Positions 42,644 through 50,772 of a stretch of 64,000 nt of DNA are shown here, piece by piece; the first letter of the stretch is position 1, and each line of letters opens with the position of its first letter. Source of the DNA: an uncultured Faecalibacterium sp. (lineage in GTDB: Bacteria > Bacillota > Clostridia > Oscillospirales > Ruminococcaceae). Where the stretch lies: assembly GCA_900539945.1 (NCBI GenBank), contig UQDV01000004.1, positions 62,001-126,000 on the forward strand, read 5' to 3'. A program made the position numbers and the translations under genes. The notes beneath the pieces are model-generated. The model was not told the origin of the DNA. It searched no databases and worked only from the letters and a program-made list of their open reading frames with translations.

Positions 42644-43573
42644 TTACAGTTTTGCGATGGCAGCTTCGATCATGGCCTGTGCTTCGGCCACGATGGGCTC
42701 ATCCTCCGGGATCAGGCCGGGCATGGGCTCGCGCACGCCGCCCAGCTCCAGACCATACATTCGGCGCAGGATCTCCTTCTGCACGGCGTACAGGTTGCCG
42801 TGGGCTTCGCACATCTTGTAGATGATGCGGTCGGCGTCGTACTGGATGGCCTGTGCTTCTTTGATCTCGCCCTTGTTGATGTGGTCGTTCATGGCCAGGT
42901 ACAGCTCCGGCATCACGGCGTAGGTGCCGCCGATGCCGCCGTCGGCACCGATCACACGGCCGGAAACGAACTGCTCATCGGGGCCGTTGAACACCACGAA
43001 GTTGCCCTCGCCGCGGGCGGCGATGCCGGCATCCTTGAACATCTGGATGTCCTGGGTGGGCATGGAGCTGTTCTTCACGGCCACCACGTTGGGGTTCTTC
43101 AGCATCTCCTTCAGCAGGCTCATGGTCAGGGCTGTGCCAGCCAGCTGGGGGATGTTGTAGATGACGAACTCGGTGTTGGGAGCCGCCGCGGACATATCGT
43201 TCCAGTACTTGGCAATGGCGTACTCCGGCAGGTGGAAGTAGATGGGCGGGATGGAAGCAATGGCGTCCACGCCCACGCTCTCGGCATGGCGGGCCAGCTC
43301 CACGCTGTCGGCGGTGTTGTTGCAGCCAACATGAGCAATGACGGTGATCTTGCCCTTGGCCTCGCTCATCACGGCTTCCAGAACGGTCTTGCGCTCGTCC
43401 ACATGCTGGTAGATGCACTCGCCGGAGGAGCCGCCCACATACACGCCCTTGACGCCCTTGGCGATCAGGTGGCGGGTGAGGGCCTTGACGCCCTCCACCG
43501 AGATGTTGCCCTCTGCGTCATAGCAGGCGTAAAAGGCAGGGAACACACCCTGATATTTGGTGATGTCTTTCAT
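42644..43573 (-). CDS. nanA: N-acetylneuraminate lyase
   Basis: A 309-residue DapA/NanA-family aldolase. The substrate-carboxylate loop GGSSGE (residues 47-52), catalytic Tyr139 in FVIYNIP and Schiff-base Lys167 in VAVKNSS are in place. It splits Neu5Ac into pyruvate and ManNAc. The operon partners (nanE, nanK, nanQ and an ABC importer) support NanA over dihydrodipicolinate synthase. Confidence 0.95.
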   Translation of the reverse strand: MKDITKYQGVFPAFYACYDAEGNISVEGVKALTRHLIAKGVKGVYVGGSSGECIYQHVDERKTVLEAVMSEAKGKITVIAHVGCNNTADSVELARHAESVGVDAIASIPPIYFHLPEYAIAKYWNDMSAAAPNTEFVIYNIPQLAGTALTMSLLKEMLKNPNVVAVKNSSMPTQDIQMFKDAGIAARGEGNFVVFNGPDEQFVSGRVIGADGGIGGTYAVMPELYLAMNDHINKGEIKEAQAIQYDADRIIYKMCEAHGNLYAVQKEILRRMYGLELGGVREPMPGLIPEDEPIVAEAQAMIEAAIAKL

Positions 43574-43756
43574 GGGTCAATATCCTTCTTTCTGTAGTAT
43601 AAACAGATACACGTTTCGTACTGCACTTAAACCTGCTCCCGGTCCAGCAAGCCCCATAGGCTTGTGTTCCGGGCAACGGTATCAGTGCCCTCTTGCGGTG
43701 CCCTGCATCCGCTTCGACCCTTGGGCGGGTCTTGCGTCTTGCAGACCGCTGCGCCA

Positions 43757-43799
43757 AAAATTGCTCCCTGTTTCGGCCGCAGGCCGCGGTCGCAATTTT
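43757..43799 (-). terminator. Hairpin after the second permease gene
   Basis: AAAATTGC and GCAATTTT flank a CGCGGCCTGCGGCCG inner stem and begin at the permease stop codon. On the minus strand TTTTTGGCG follows. The remaining about 180 nt to nanA hold no gene, only further short GC-rich repeats. Confidence 0.5.
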
Positions 43800-44772
43800 A
43801 GCCCTTAACAGCACCCATTGCGATGCCCTTGGTGAAGTACTTCTGGAAAATGAGGAAGATGATGATGATAGGCACGGCGGCCAGTGCGGCACCGGCCATG
43901 ATCAGACCGAAGTCGGTGCTGTTCTCGGCCTGCAGCTTTGCAATGCCCAGCGAGATGGTCAGGTTGCTGGTGCTGGACAGCATGATCAACTGCATGAAGT
44001 AGTCGTTCCAGCTGTTGATGAAGGTGAAGATGGCCAGTGCGCCGATGCCGGGCTTGACCATGGGCAGCACGATCTTGACAAAGGTGCGTGCCTCGCTGGC
44101 ACCGTCGATGCGGGCAGCTTCCAGCATTTCGGTGGGGATGCCCTCACTGAACTGCTTCATCAGGAATACGCCGAAGGGCCAGCCCACGATGGGGAAGATG
44201 ACGGCCCAGATGGTGTTGTACAGGTTCAGGGCGCTCATCTCGCGCAGCAGGGGGATCAGGATGACCTGCTTGGGCAGAGCCATGGCGCACACGATGAGGG
44301 TGAACAGCAGCTTGCGGCCCACAAAGCGCTTCTTGGCCAGCGCATAACCGGCCATGGCGGCGGTGATGCAGGTGAAGATCATGGACATGACGGCCATGAA
44401 CACGGTATTGATCATCCAGCGGATGGCAGCAGGAGCCGTGGGGCCCACCGAGAAGTAGATGGGCTCGCCGTCGGCACTGAACTTGCTGCCGAAGGGCACG
44501 GCTAGCTGCCACAGCGGGGCGCTCTTGCCGGCGAACAGCTTCTGGTAGTTGGTCAGTACCCACTGGCTGGGCCACCACTCCGGGGTAGTGGCGTTGATGG
44601 CGGCACCGGTCTTGAAGGAGCCGGTGATGATCCAGTACAGCGGGAAAGCAAACAGCACAGCCACGATGCTGATGAGGATGATGGTCAGGATCGTGTAGGC
44701 ACTTGCCTGCTTGAGCTTACTGGGATGACGTTTCAGCGGTTTTTGCTTTTTGGTTGCAGCAGTTGCACTCAT
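43798..44772 (-). CDS. Carbohydrate ABC transporter permease (MalG type), sialic acid importer
   Basis: A 324-residue permease with six membrane segments. The EAA loop EAARIDGASEARTFVKIVLP is near residue 228. It pairs with the permease encoded 15 nt upstream. No ATPase gene lies in the operon, so a shared multi-sugar ATPase (MsmK-like) encoded elsewhere is expected. Substrate assignment to sialic acid rests on the operon. Confidence 0.9.
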   Translation of the reverse strand: MSATAATKKQKPLKRHPSKLKQASAYTILTIILISIVAVLFAFPLYWIITGSFKTGAAINATTPEWWPSQWVLTNYQKLFAGKSAPLWQLAVPFGSKFSADGEPIYFSVGPTAPAAIRWMINTVFMAVMSMIFTCITAAMAGYALAKKRFVGRKLLFTLIVCAMALPKQVILIPLLREMSALNLYNTIWAVIFPIVGWPFGVFLMKQFSEGIPTEMLEAARIDGASEARTFVKIVLPMVKPGIGALAIFTFINSWNDYFMQLIMLSSTSNLTISLGIAKLQAENSTDFGLIMAGAALAAVPIIIIFLIFQKYFTKGIAMGAVKG

Positions 44773-44787
44773 TGCTCGGCACCTCCC

Positions 44788-45714
44788 TTAATTATCCTGG
44801 TTGCCCAGCTTGAACTGGACAGCCGACAGGATGGCGATGATGACCGCCAGCACAACGCCCATGGCATTGCCGTAGCCGTAGCGGTACAGCTTGAAGGCGG
44901 TGTAGTAGATGTAGTACATGATGGTGTCGGTGCTGTGGTTGGGGCCGCCGGAAGTCAACAGCTGGATCAGCGCAAAGCACTGGAAGGAGTTGATGGTGGT
45001 GATGACCAGAATGTACAGGGTGGTGGGCATGATGGCGGGCCACTTGATCTTCCAGAAGCACTGGAAATCGGTAGCGCCGTCCACTTCGGCGGCTTCCACG
45101 ATGGACTGATCCACGTTGCCCAGGGCCGACACATACAGCACGATGGGCTGGCCCACAGAGGTGGTGAGCAGGATCAGGATGATGCAGCCCAAAGCGAACC
45201 GCTCGTCACCCAGCCAGTTGATGTTTTTGTCGATGAGGCCCAGGCTCTTGCCCAGATAGTTGAAGATGCCGTAGTAGTTGTTGTACATCCACTTCCACAC
45301 CACGGTGACGGCAACGGAGCCGGTGACCACGGGCAGGTAGAACACGCAGCGGAAAAGGCTGGTGGCCCACTCCGGCAGGTCTACGATGGCCGAGGAGACC
45401 CACAGCGAAAAGACGCAGGTCACGGGCACCGAGACGATCACGATGATGAAGGTGTTCTTCAGAGCACCCAGGAAGATGGGGTCGGTAAACAGTTCTTTGT
45501 AGTTTGCCAGACCTACAAACACGTCGGCACGGTTCATGGTGGAATCAAAGAAGCTGGTCACCACGCAGAGGATCATGGGGTAGATGACGAAGCCCAGGAA
45601 GAAGATCAGGCTGGGCAGCAGGAAGCAGTAGGAGGCGAATGTTTCACGCCGGACCAGGGCGCTGCTGCGCTTTGGCTCCTTGATCGCTGTTTTTGCAGCC
45701 AAGAAAATCACCAA
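44788..45714 (-). CDS. Carbohydrate ABC transporter permease (MalF type), sialic acid importer
   Basis: A 308-residue permease with six membrane segments and an EAA loop EAAEVDGATDFQCFWKIKWP near residue 205. The start is uncertain: TTG 45714 lies on the AAAGGA site, and GTG 45711 or a TTG a few codons later are alternatives. It follows the binding-protein gene after a hairpin and precedes the MalG-type permease. Confidence 0.88.
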   Translation of the reverse strand: MVIFLAAKTAIKEPKRSSALVRRETFASYCFLLPSLIFFLGFVIYPMILCVVTSFFDSTMNRADVFVGLANYKELFTDPIFLGALKNTFIIVIVSVPVTCVFSLWVSSAIVDLPEWATSLFRCVFYLPVVTGSVAVTVVWKWMYNNYYGIFNYLGKSLGLIDKNINWLGDERFALGCIILILLTTSVGQPIVLYVSALGNVDQSIVEAAEVDGATDFQCFWKIKWPAIMPTTLYILVITTINSFQCFALIQLLTSGGPNHSTDTIMYYIYYTAFKLYRYGYGNAMGVVLAVIIAILSAVQFKLGNQDN

Positions 45715-45746
45715 TCCTTTCGGTTACAGCGTTTTTTTACAAACAA

Positions 45747-45782
45747 AGCCCCTCCCTCGCCGGGATCTTCGAGGAAGGGGCT
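45747..45782 (-). terminator. Intercistronic hairpin between binding-protein and permease genes
   Basis: Minus strand AGCCCCTTCCTCG and CGAGGGAGGGGCT pair (one mismatch), followed by TTGTTTG. It resembles the mglB-mglA hairpin and probably raises the binding-protein to permease ratio. Confidence 0.7.
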
Positions 45783-45821
45783 CGTTCCGTTCAGATAATG
45801 GAAATTCGGGGTGCCGGGTGC

Positions 45822-47180
45822 TTATGCCTCAGCGGCTGCGGCAGCGTTGGCGTTCTCCACGAAGGTGGCAACAGCAGTCTCGACGGCCTCGCCGGTGCCC
45901 ACGCGCTGCAGCATGTTCCACCATTCGGTACGGGCAGTTGCCCAGCCCGGAGTGATCTGGTAGTAGTCGCCCAGGTAGTTCATGAACTTGCTGTACTCGC
46001 TCATGATGTCGTTGCCGGCGTAGATGTCGCCCACGCTGGAACGGACCGGGAAGTAGGTGGAAGCCAGAACGCTTGCGCCCACCTGATCGGGGTCGGCAGC
46101 GATGAAGTCGATGAAGGTCTTGGCAGCCTCGATCTTGGAAGCATCGCCGTTGTCAAAGATGCCGAAGCCCCAGATACCGCCGCACAGCTTCGGGTCGCCG
46201 CTGGCGGTGGGGAATGCCATGGGCATGATCTCGTCACCGTCGTTGGTCAGGCCGGCGTCGTTGTTGTCGGTGTTCAGCTGCTGAGCGATGTTCCAGCAGA
46301 AAGCCATCTGCAGAGTGCCGTTGCGGAACAGGGTGATCTCGTCGCCGCCCACGATGGAAGCGTCGAAGTTGATGCCGTTGGTATCGTACAGGGTCTGGAT
46401 GGCCTTGATGTTCTCGGCAGAATCCGCGGTGTACTTGGTGTGGGCTGCATCGGTGAAGGTGCCGCCGTACATGTTGTTGATGATGGCGCGGGTGCCCTGG
46501 TCGCCGCCCTGGCCGCCGCAGTAGACAGCTGCCACGTTCTCGTAGCCACCGTTGTACAGAGCGTCCACGGTGTTCAGGAAGTCCTCGGTGCTCCAGGTGT
46601 GGGTGTCGGTGTTGATGTACTTGTCAGCGCCCACTTCCTTGACCTTGGTCATGTTCACGGCCATGCAGTGTGCGGTCATGCACAGGGGGTACTCGTAGTA
46701 GTCACCGGCGTCGTTCTTGCAGGCGGACTCCACAGACTCGTAGATGTCCTTCTTGGCGTCGTCGGTCCACAGGTCGTTCAGCGGAGCCATAACGCCCTTG
46801 GCACCCCAGTTGGCGACCAGACGCTCGGGACCTTCCATGATCAGGTCGGGTGCGCTGCCGCCCTCGATGGCGGTGTTGACCTGGTCATCGCCGTTGGTGT
46901 AGTCCAGATACTCCACGGTGACCTTGATGTCGGGGTACTTGGCATTGAAGCTGGAGATCAGCTCCTGCACGGTCTCATCCTTGCCCCAGCCGCCGATGGG
47001 GTAGGTCCACAGCTTGATGCTTGCACCGGAGCTGGCGGTGCCGGAAGCGGCAGCAGAGCTGGCTGCGCTGGAGGCGGGAGCAGTGCTGGAAGAAGAACCG
47101 CCGCAAGCGGCCAGTGCACCGGCAGCGCCCAGCATACCGGCAGCCTTCAGGAACGAACGGCGGGAAATGCAGTTTTTCAT
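45822..47180 (-). CDS. Sugar ABC transporter substrate-binding lipoprotein (sialic acid operon)
   Basis: A 452-residue protein. Tat-like signal ISRRSFLKAAG, lipobox AACGG (Cys26) and a Ser/Ala linker precede an extracellular solute-binding protein family 1 domain (KLWTYPIGGWGKDETVQELI, GSAPDLIMEGPERL, FRNGTLQMAFCWN, EAAKTFIDFIAADPDQVG). It would capture sialic acid outside the cell. It is the first gene of the eight-gene operon and divergent from the RpiR regulator. Confidence 0.9.
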   Translation of the reverse strand: MKNCISRRSFLKAAGMLGAAGALAACGGSSSSTAPASSAASSAAASGTASSGASIKLWTYPIGGWGKDETVQELISSFNAKYPDIKVTVEYLDYTNGDDQVNTAIEGGSAPDLIMEGPERLVANWGAKGVMAPLNDLWTDDAKKDIYESVESACKNDAGDYYEYPLCMTAHCMAVNMTKVKEVGADKYINTDTHTWSTEDFLNTVDALYNGGYENVAAVYCGGQGGDQGTRAIINNMYGGTFTDAAHTKYTADSAENIKAIQTLYDTNGINFDASIVGGDEITLFRNGTLQMAFCWNIAQQLNTDNNDAGLTNDGDEIMPMAFPTASGDPKLCGGIWGFGIFDNGDASKIEAAKTFIDFIAADPDQVGASVLASTYFPVRSSVGDIYAGNDIMSEYSKFMNYLGDYYQITPGWATARTEWWNMLQRVGTGEAVETAVATFVENANAAAAAEA

Positions 47181-47642
47181 GATAGTTTCTCCTTGCTCTC
47201 ATCAATTCACGTTGTGGCAGCGGCTTGTGCGGGCGGCTGCCTTTGATGGTTCCATTATAGAAAAATATTTTCATTCTGTCCATACTTCCTTTTCATAAAT
47301 TTTTCATTTTGCAACTGTGCAGGTTGTACAAGATTGTGGGATATCAGAAAAAACACAAAAGAAAAGTGAAAATTGCTCGTTAAAAAAGTTACAAAACGGT
47401 ACAAAATCGGAAAAGTAAATGAAAAGACTTTTCGGTCTGAAAATCTGAAAAAGAAAGAGATTTTCAGAAAATGGGCCGTTTTTCCTCACTTTCTGTGCCG
47501 TCTGCACAGAAACCGGACCAAAAATGTGGGCAATGCGCCTCTTGCACACCCGGTTTGTTTCTTTTATACTTTTTGATGTAAGAAGGTGTAGGAAATAAGT
47601 CGGCGGCTGCCCTTTGTGCAGCGGTCGGGTAAGGAGAAGGAA
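47181..47642. promoter_or_regulatory. Divergent control region between the nan operon and its RpiR regulator
   Basis: An AT-rich 460-nt region. For the regulator a clear promoter is TTGCAC (47542-47547), 17-nt spacer, TATACT (47565-47570). On the nan side, AAAAATATTTT near 47260 lies where a -10 region or operator would be, but no single promoter can be fixed. No gene was found inside. Confidence 0.6.
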
Positions 47643-48488
47643 ATGTCTACAAATTTTTGGGAGCTGCTGCAGCAGCACCAGAATGACCTGACAAAATCGG
47701 GTCACATGGTGGCCGACTATCTGGTGCAGCACGCAGCAGAGGCACAGTATCTGTCCATCTCATCCCTGGCAAGGGAATGCAAGGTGGCAGAGGCTACGGT
47801 GTTCCGGTTCTGCCGGGCGCTGGGGTTTGAAGGCTACCATGAAATGCGCATTGCACTGGCACAGGCCAATGCCACCGGCGCACTGGTCAACCAGCGTGCG
47901 CCGGAGCCGGATGCCGACACGGCCACCCTGTGTGAGCACGCCGGTGCGCTGTTCATGACAGCCATCAACGGCACACAGAATGCCCTCTCACCGGAGGCGG
48001 TGGACAAGGCTGTGGCCCTGCTGCACAGCGCACGGCAGGTGTTCTGCCTGGGGCAGGGCGGCAGCATGCTGGTGGCCAACGACATCTGCGCCCGGTTTGC
48101 GGGCATTACCAACAAGTTCCGCACGGCGGGCGACAGCCACATGCAGGTGATGGCGGCCAGCCTGATGACGGAAGAGGATGTCGTGTTGTTCGTGTCCTAC
48201 TCCGGTGCCACGCGGGATATGATCGAGACGCTGCGCACCGCCAAGGCCGCCGGGGCAAAGATCATCCTCATCACCCACTACGAGGACTCGCCGGGCGCAA
48301 AGCTGGCCGACATCGTGCTGCTGTGCGGCGCGCAGGAAAACCCGCTGGACTCCGGCAGCATCCCCATCAAGGTGGCGGTGCTGTATGTGGCAGAGGTGCT
48401 TCTGCTGCGTTATATGCTGGATGACCAGCAGCAGACCAACGAGGCACAGGACCGCACCACCGAGGCCTTGGCCGTGAAGATGCTGTAA
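47643..48488 (+). CDS. RpiR/MurR-family regulator of the sialic acid operon
   Basis: A 281-residue protein from ATG 47643 (taaggagaaggaa). The N-terminal 80 residues are an RpiR helix-turn-helix (SISSLARECKVAEATVFRFC) and residues about 120-260 a SIS sugar-phosphate-binding domain (VFCLGQGGSMLVANDICARF, VVLFVSYSGATRDMIE). RpiR proteins of nan clusters respond to ManNAc-6-P or GlcNAc-6-P. Divergent placement supports control of the nan operon. Confidence 0.88.
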   Translation: MSTNFWELLQQHQNDLTKSGHMVADYLVQHAAEAQYLSISSLARECKVAEATVFRFCRALGFEGYHEMRIALAQANATGALVNQRAPEPDADTATLCEHAGALFMTAINGTQNALSPEAVDKAVALLHSARQVFCLGQGGSMLVANDICARFAGITNKFRTAGDSHMQVMAASLMTEEDVVLFVSYSGATRDMIETLRTAKAAGAKIILITHYEDSPGAKLADIVLLCGAQENPLDSGSIPIKVAVLYVAEVLLLRYMLDDQQQTNEAQDRTTEALAVKML

Positions 48489-48511
48489 TTTCTCTGATCG
48501 AAAACACAGAT

Positions 48512-48557
48512 GCCGCTCTGCGGCCGGGCATTCCGGCAGCCGGGCGGCGTTTTTTTG
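48512..48557 (+). terminator. Terminator of the RpiR gene
   Basis: GCCGC and GCGGC enclose a CCGG-rich inner stem, followed by GTTTTTTTGC. Confidence 0.75.
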
Positions 48558-48607
48558 CAGCTGCACAGAAACAGAAAACAGACGTTCCGGAGCAATTTTT
48601 CTAAAAA

Positions 48608-48690
48608 TGCAATCTTTTTGCAAATTGGGCTTGCAATCGGGCAGGATATCGTGTATAATCATCCCTGCACGAAAATGCAAACTGGTTGCA
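48608..48690 (+). promoter_or_regulatory. Promoter with repeated TTGCA palindromes before the 10TM permease
   Basis: Promoter TTGCAA (48631-48636), 17-nt spacer, TATAAT (48654-48659). Three palindromes surround it: TGCAATCTTTTTGCA (48608-48622), TGCAAATTGGGCTTGCAA (48619-48636, over the -35) and TGCAAACTGGTTGCA (48676-48690, in the transcript). The last two share TGCAAAyTGG...TTGCA and look like operators of one repressor. Confidence 0.7.
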
Positions 48691-48737
48691 ATTTACTAAA
48701 ATGAAGAAACCCGCTGTGGTTTTTGGGAGTGATATTT

Positions 48738-49625
48738 ATGGAACTGTTTCTGGATGTTCTGGGCGAATCTCTGGTGGATACCGCCAAGATGCTGCCCTTT
48801 CTGTTTCTGGCCTATCTGCTGATCGAATACATCGAGCACCGCCACGGCGAGCGCATCGAAGCGCTGCTGGCCGGCGGCGGGCGCTGGGGCGCAGTGCCCG
48901 GTGCCCTGCTGGGCTGTGTGCCGCAGTGCGGCTTCTCGGCCATTGCGTCCAACTTCTATGCGTCCCGCGTCATTACGCTGGGCACCCTGATGGCCGTGTA
49001 TCTGGCCACCAGCGATGAAGCCATCCCGCTGCTGGTGTCCATGCCGGCCTACTGGGACAAGCTGGTCGTGCTGATGGTCATCAAGGTGGTGTACGCTGTC
49101 ATCGTTGGTTTCGTGCTGGACTTTGTGCTGCGCGGCATCCTGCCCAAGGGGCTGCGGGGCGGCTACACCGGCCATGCCGACGAGGTGGACTGCCACGAGG
49201 AGCACAACGATGAAGAGGGCAACGAGCGCCCCATCTGGCAGGCGGCTCTGCGCCACACGCTGGAGATCTTCGTGTTCATCTTTGCGTTCAGTCTGGTGTT
49301 CGGCCTCATCGTGGAAGGCGTGGGCGAGGACGTGTTCGCCGACCTGTTGGGCAGTATGGGCTTCTTCCAGCCGGTGGTGGCGGCCCTGGTGGGCCTGATC
49401 CCCAACTGCGCCGCCAGCGTGTTGCTCACCCAGCTGTATGTGGAGGGTGCTCTGCGCTTTTCCAGCCTGGTGGCCGGTCTGTGCACCGGTGCCGGTGTAG
49501 GCCTGGCCGTGCTGTGGCGTGCCAACCCCTCCTGGAAGCAGAACCTGTTCATCACCGGCCTCACCTGGGCCGCCGGTGCCTTTGTGGGCGTGGCCATGCA
49601 GGTGATCGTGGCATTGTTTGCCTGA
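48738..49625 (+). CDS. Putative 10TM metal exporter (DUF2899/ArsP_2-like)
   Basis: A 295-residue membrane protein from ATG 48738 (gggagtgatattt). Two related halves carry similar motifs: GALLGCVPQCGFSAIASN (about residue 59) and GLIPNCAASVLLTQL (about residue 228), each with a P-x-C pair typical of the putative 10TM heavy-metal exporters; annotations vary between arsenic and manganese. A His/Glu-rich cytoplasmic loop (HADEVDCHEEHNDEEGNE) sits between the halves and could bind metal. The upstream palindromes suggest metal- or ligand-dependent repression. Confidence 0.75.
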   Translation: MELFLDVLGESLVDTAKMLPFLFLAYLLIEYIEHRHGERIEALLAGGGRWGAVPGALLGCVPQCGFSAIASNFYASRVITLGTLMAVYLATSDEAIPLLVSMPAYWDKLVVLMVIKVVYAVIVGFVLDFVLRGILPKGLRGGYTGHADEVDCHEEHNDEEGNERPIWQAALRHTLEIFVFIFAFSLVFGLIVEGVGEDVFADLLGSMGFFQPVVAALVGLIPNCAASVLLTQLYVEGALRFSSLVAGLCTGAGVGLAVLWRANPSWKQNLFITGLTWAAGAFVGVAMQVIVALFA

Positions 49626-49634
49626 TTCTGATGT

Positions 49635-49791
49635 AAAAGGGGCTGTTGCAAAATAGTTCTCTGAAAAAATATGCACAAAACCCGGAACCTCTTCAGGGCC
49701 AAAACGGCTCAAAAAGGGTTCCGGGTTTCTGCTTTTGCACTGCTTTTTGTGCAAGTTGCTATCGCATTCTTATTTTGCAACAGCTCCTTTT
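49635..49791. mobile_element. MITE-like 157-bp palindromic element
   Basis: The ends AAAAGGGGCTGTTGCAAAAT and ATTTTGCAACAGCTCCTTTT are inverted repeats matching at 20 of 21 positions. Inside are a perfect 12-bp stem AAACCCGGAACC/GGTTCCGGGTTT (49678-49729) and a TTGCAC/GTGCAA hairpin (49735-49754). It holds no open frame. The CTGTTGCAAA end resembles ends of several insertion sequences. It may also act as a terminator for the permease gene. Confidence 0.65.
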
Positions 49792-49833
49792 GGCGTTCTC
49801 GGCGGCCGGGGGCGCACCAGCTCCTGCCTCCTA

Positions 49834-49862
49834 TTGACAAGGCTTTATGCCTGTGCTATTTT
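49834..49862 (+). promoter_or_regulatory. rpiB promoter
   Basis: Consensus TTGACA (49834-49839), 17-nt spacer, TATTTT (49857-49862). Confidence 0.65.
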
Positions 49863-49941
49863 TACAATAGGAAATGATGGCCTGCACGGCAGGAAAACAT
49901 AGAATGTCTATAAAATTCTATAAGATAAGGAGCGTATCTGT

Positions 49942-50415
49942 ATGAAACTGGCAATCGGCAACGACCACAGCGCGGTCGAAATGAAGAAGGAGATCAAGAA
50001 GTATCTGGAGGACAAGGGCATCGAGGTCATCGACGTCGGTACCAACAGCACCGAGAGCTTCAACTACCCCATCAGCGGTTACAAGGTGGGCAAGATGGTC
50101 GCCTCCGGCGAAGTGGACGGCGGTGTGCTGATCTGCGGCACCGGCGTGGGCATCAGCCTGGCCGCCAACAAGGTCAAGGGCGTGCGTGCCTGCGTGTGCA
50201 GCGAGCCCTATTCCGCCCGCATGAGCAAGCAGCACAACAACTCCAACATCATCGCTTTCGGCGCACGGGTCATCGGCGTGGAGACCGCCAAGATGATCGT
50301 GGACGAGTGGCTGAACGCCAAGTATGAGGGCGGCCGCCATCAGGTGCGTGTGGATATGCTGACAGAGATCGAGCAGACCCAGGGCCTGAAGGTCGTGGAC
50401 GAGCAGGGTCAGTGA
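49942..50415 (+). CDS. rpiB: Ribose-5-phosphate isomerase B (RpiB/LacAB family)
   Basis: A 157-residue protein from ATG 49942 (ataaggagcgtatctgt). Family residues: N-terminal AIGNDHSAVEMK, YP at 42-43, catalytic Cys65 in LICGTGVGIS, and N-I-I-A-F-GARVIG. It interconverts ribulose 5-phosphate and ribose 5-phosphate. It is longer than E. coli RpiB by a C-terminal tail with RHQVRVDMLTEIE. Sugar-phosphate specificity of the LacA/LacB kind cannot be excluded, but it is a single protein, which favours RpiB. Confidence 0.92.
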   Translation: MKLAIGNDHSAVEMKKEIKKYLEDKGIEVIDVGTNSTESFNYPISGYKVGKMVASGEVDGGVLICGTGVGISLAANKVKGVRACVCSEPYSARMSKQHNNSNIIAFGARVIGVETAKMIVDEWLNAKYEGGRHQVRVDMLTEIEQTQGLKVVDEQGQ

Positions 50416-50480
50416 GTTTTCAGGCCGGGACTGCATTGCAAAGCGCAGTGTGGTTCTGGTTTTTTGTTTCCGGCAGACAG

Positions 50481-50510
50481 AAAGAGCCGCCCCATCCGGG
50501 GCGGCTCTTT
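50481..50510. terminator. Bidirectional terminator between rpiB and the PatB relic
   Basis: AAAGAGCCGCCCC-atcc-GGGGCGGCTCTTT, perfect 13-bp arms with A and T tracts on either side. Confidence 0.9.
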
Positions 50511-50535
50511 GCTGTTTTTACAGGGAAAATGAGAT

Positions 50536-50772
50536 TTACACCCACTCGCCGTTGAATATGTATTTGTCCAGCCGGGCAAAGGCTTCCTGCACGCGGGAGA
50601 GCGGCAGGGCCAGATTCATGCGGATGGCGCAGGGGCCGTGGAACATCCGGCCGTCCTGCCAGGCGACGCCCACGTTCCAGCCGGCCTTTTCCAGCTGGCC
50701 GATGGTCTTGCCGTGGGCCTTGCACCAGCCGGTGCAGTCCTGGAACAGCATAAATGTGATGTGCCGGGGCTT
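50536..50772 (-). pseudogene. C-terminal relic of a MalY/PatB-type aminotransferase (C-S lyase)
   Basis: On the minus strand 78 codons end at a stop at 50536. They match the last part of PatB/MalY C-S lyases: MLFQDCTGWCKAHGKT, AGWNVGVAWQDGRMFHGPC and IRMNLALPLSRVQEAFARLD. The catalytic domain with the PLP lysine is absent, and the fragment joins the stop codon of the LysR gene directly at 50772, so a deletion has fused the two. It has no start or ribosome-binding site of its own. Confidence 0.85.

Noticed and set aside
43574..43756. Possible small gene between nanA and the permease gene
   Set aside because: No frame with a ribosome-binding site or sensible protein; only short GC-rich repeats.
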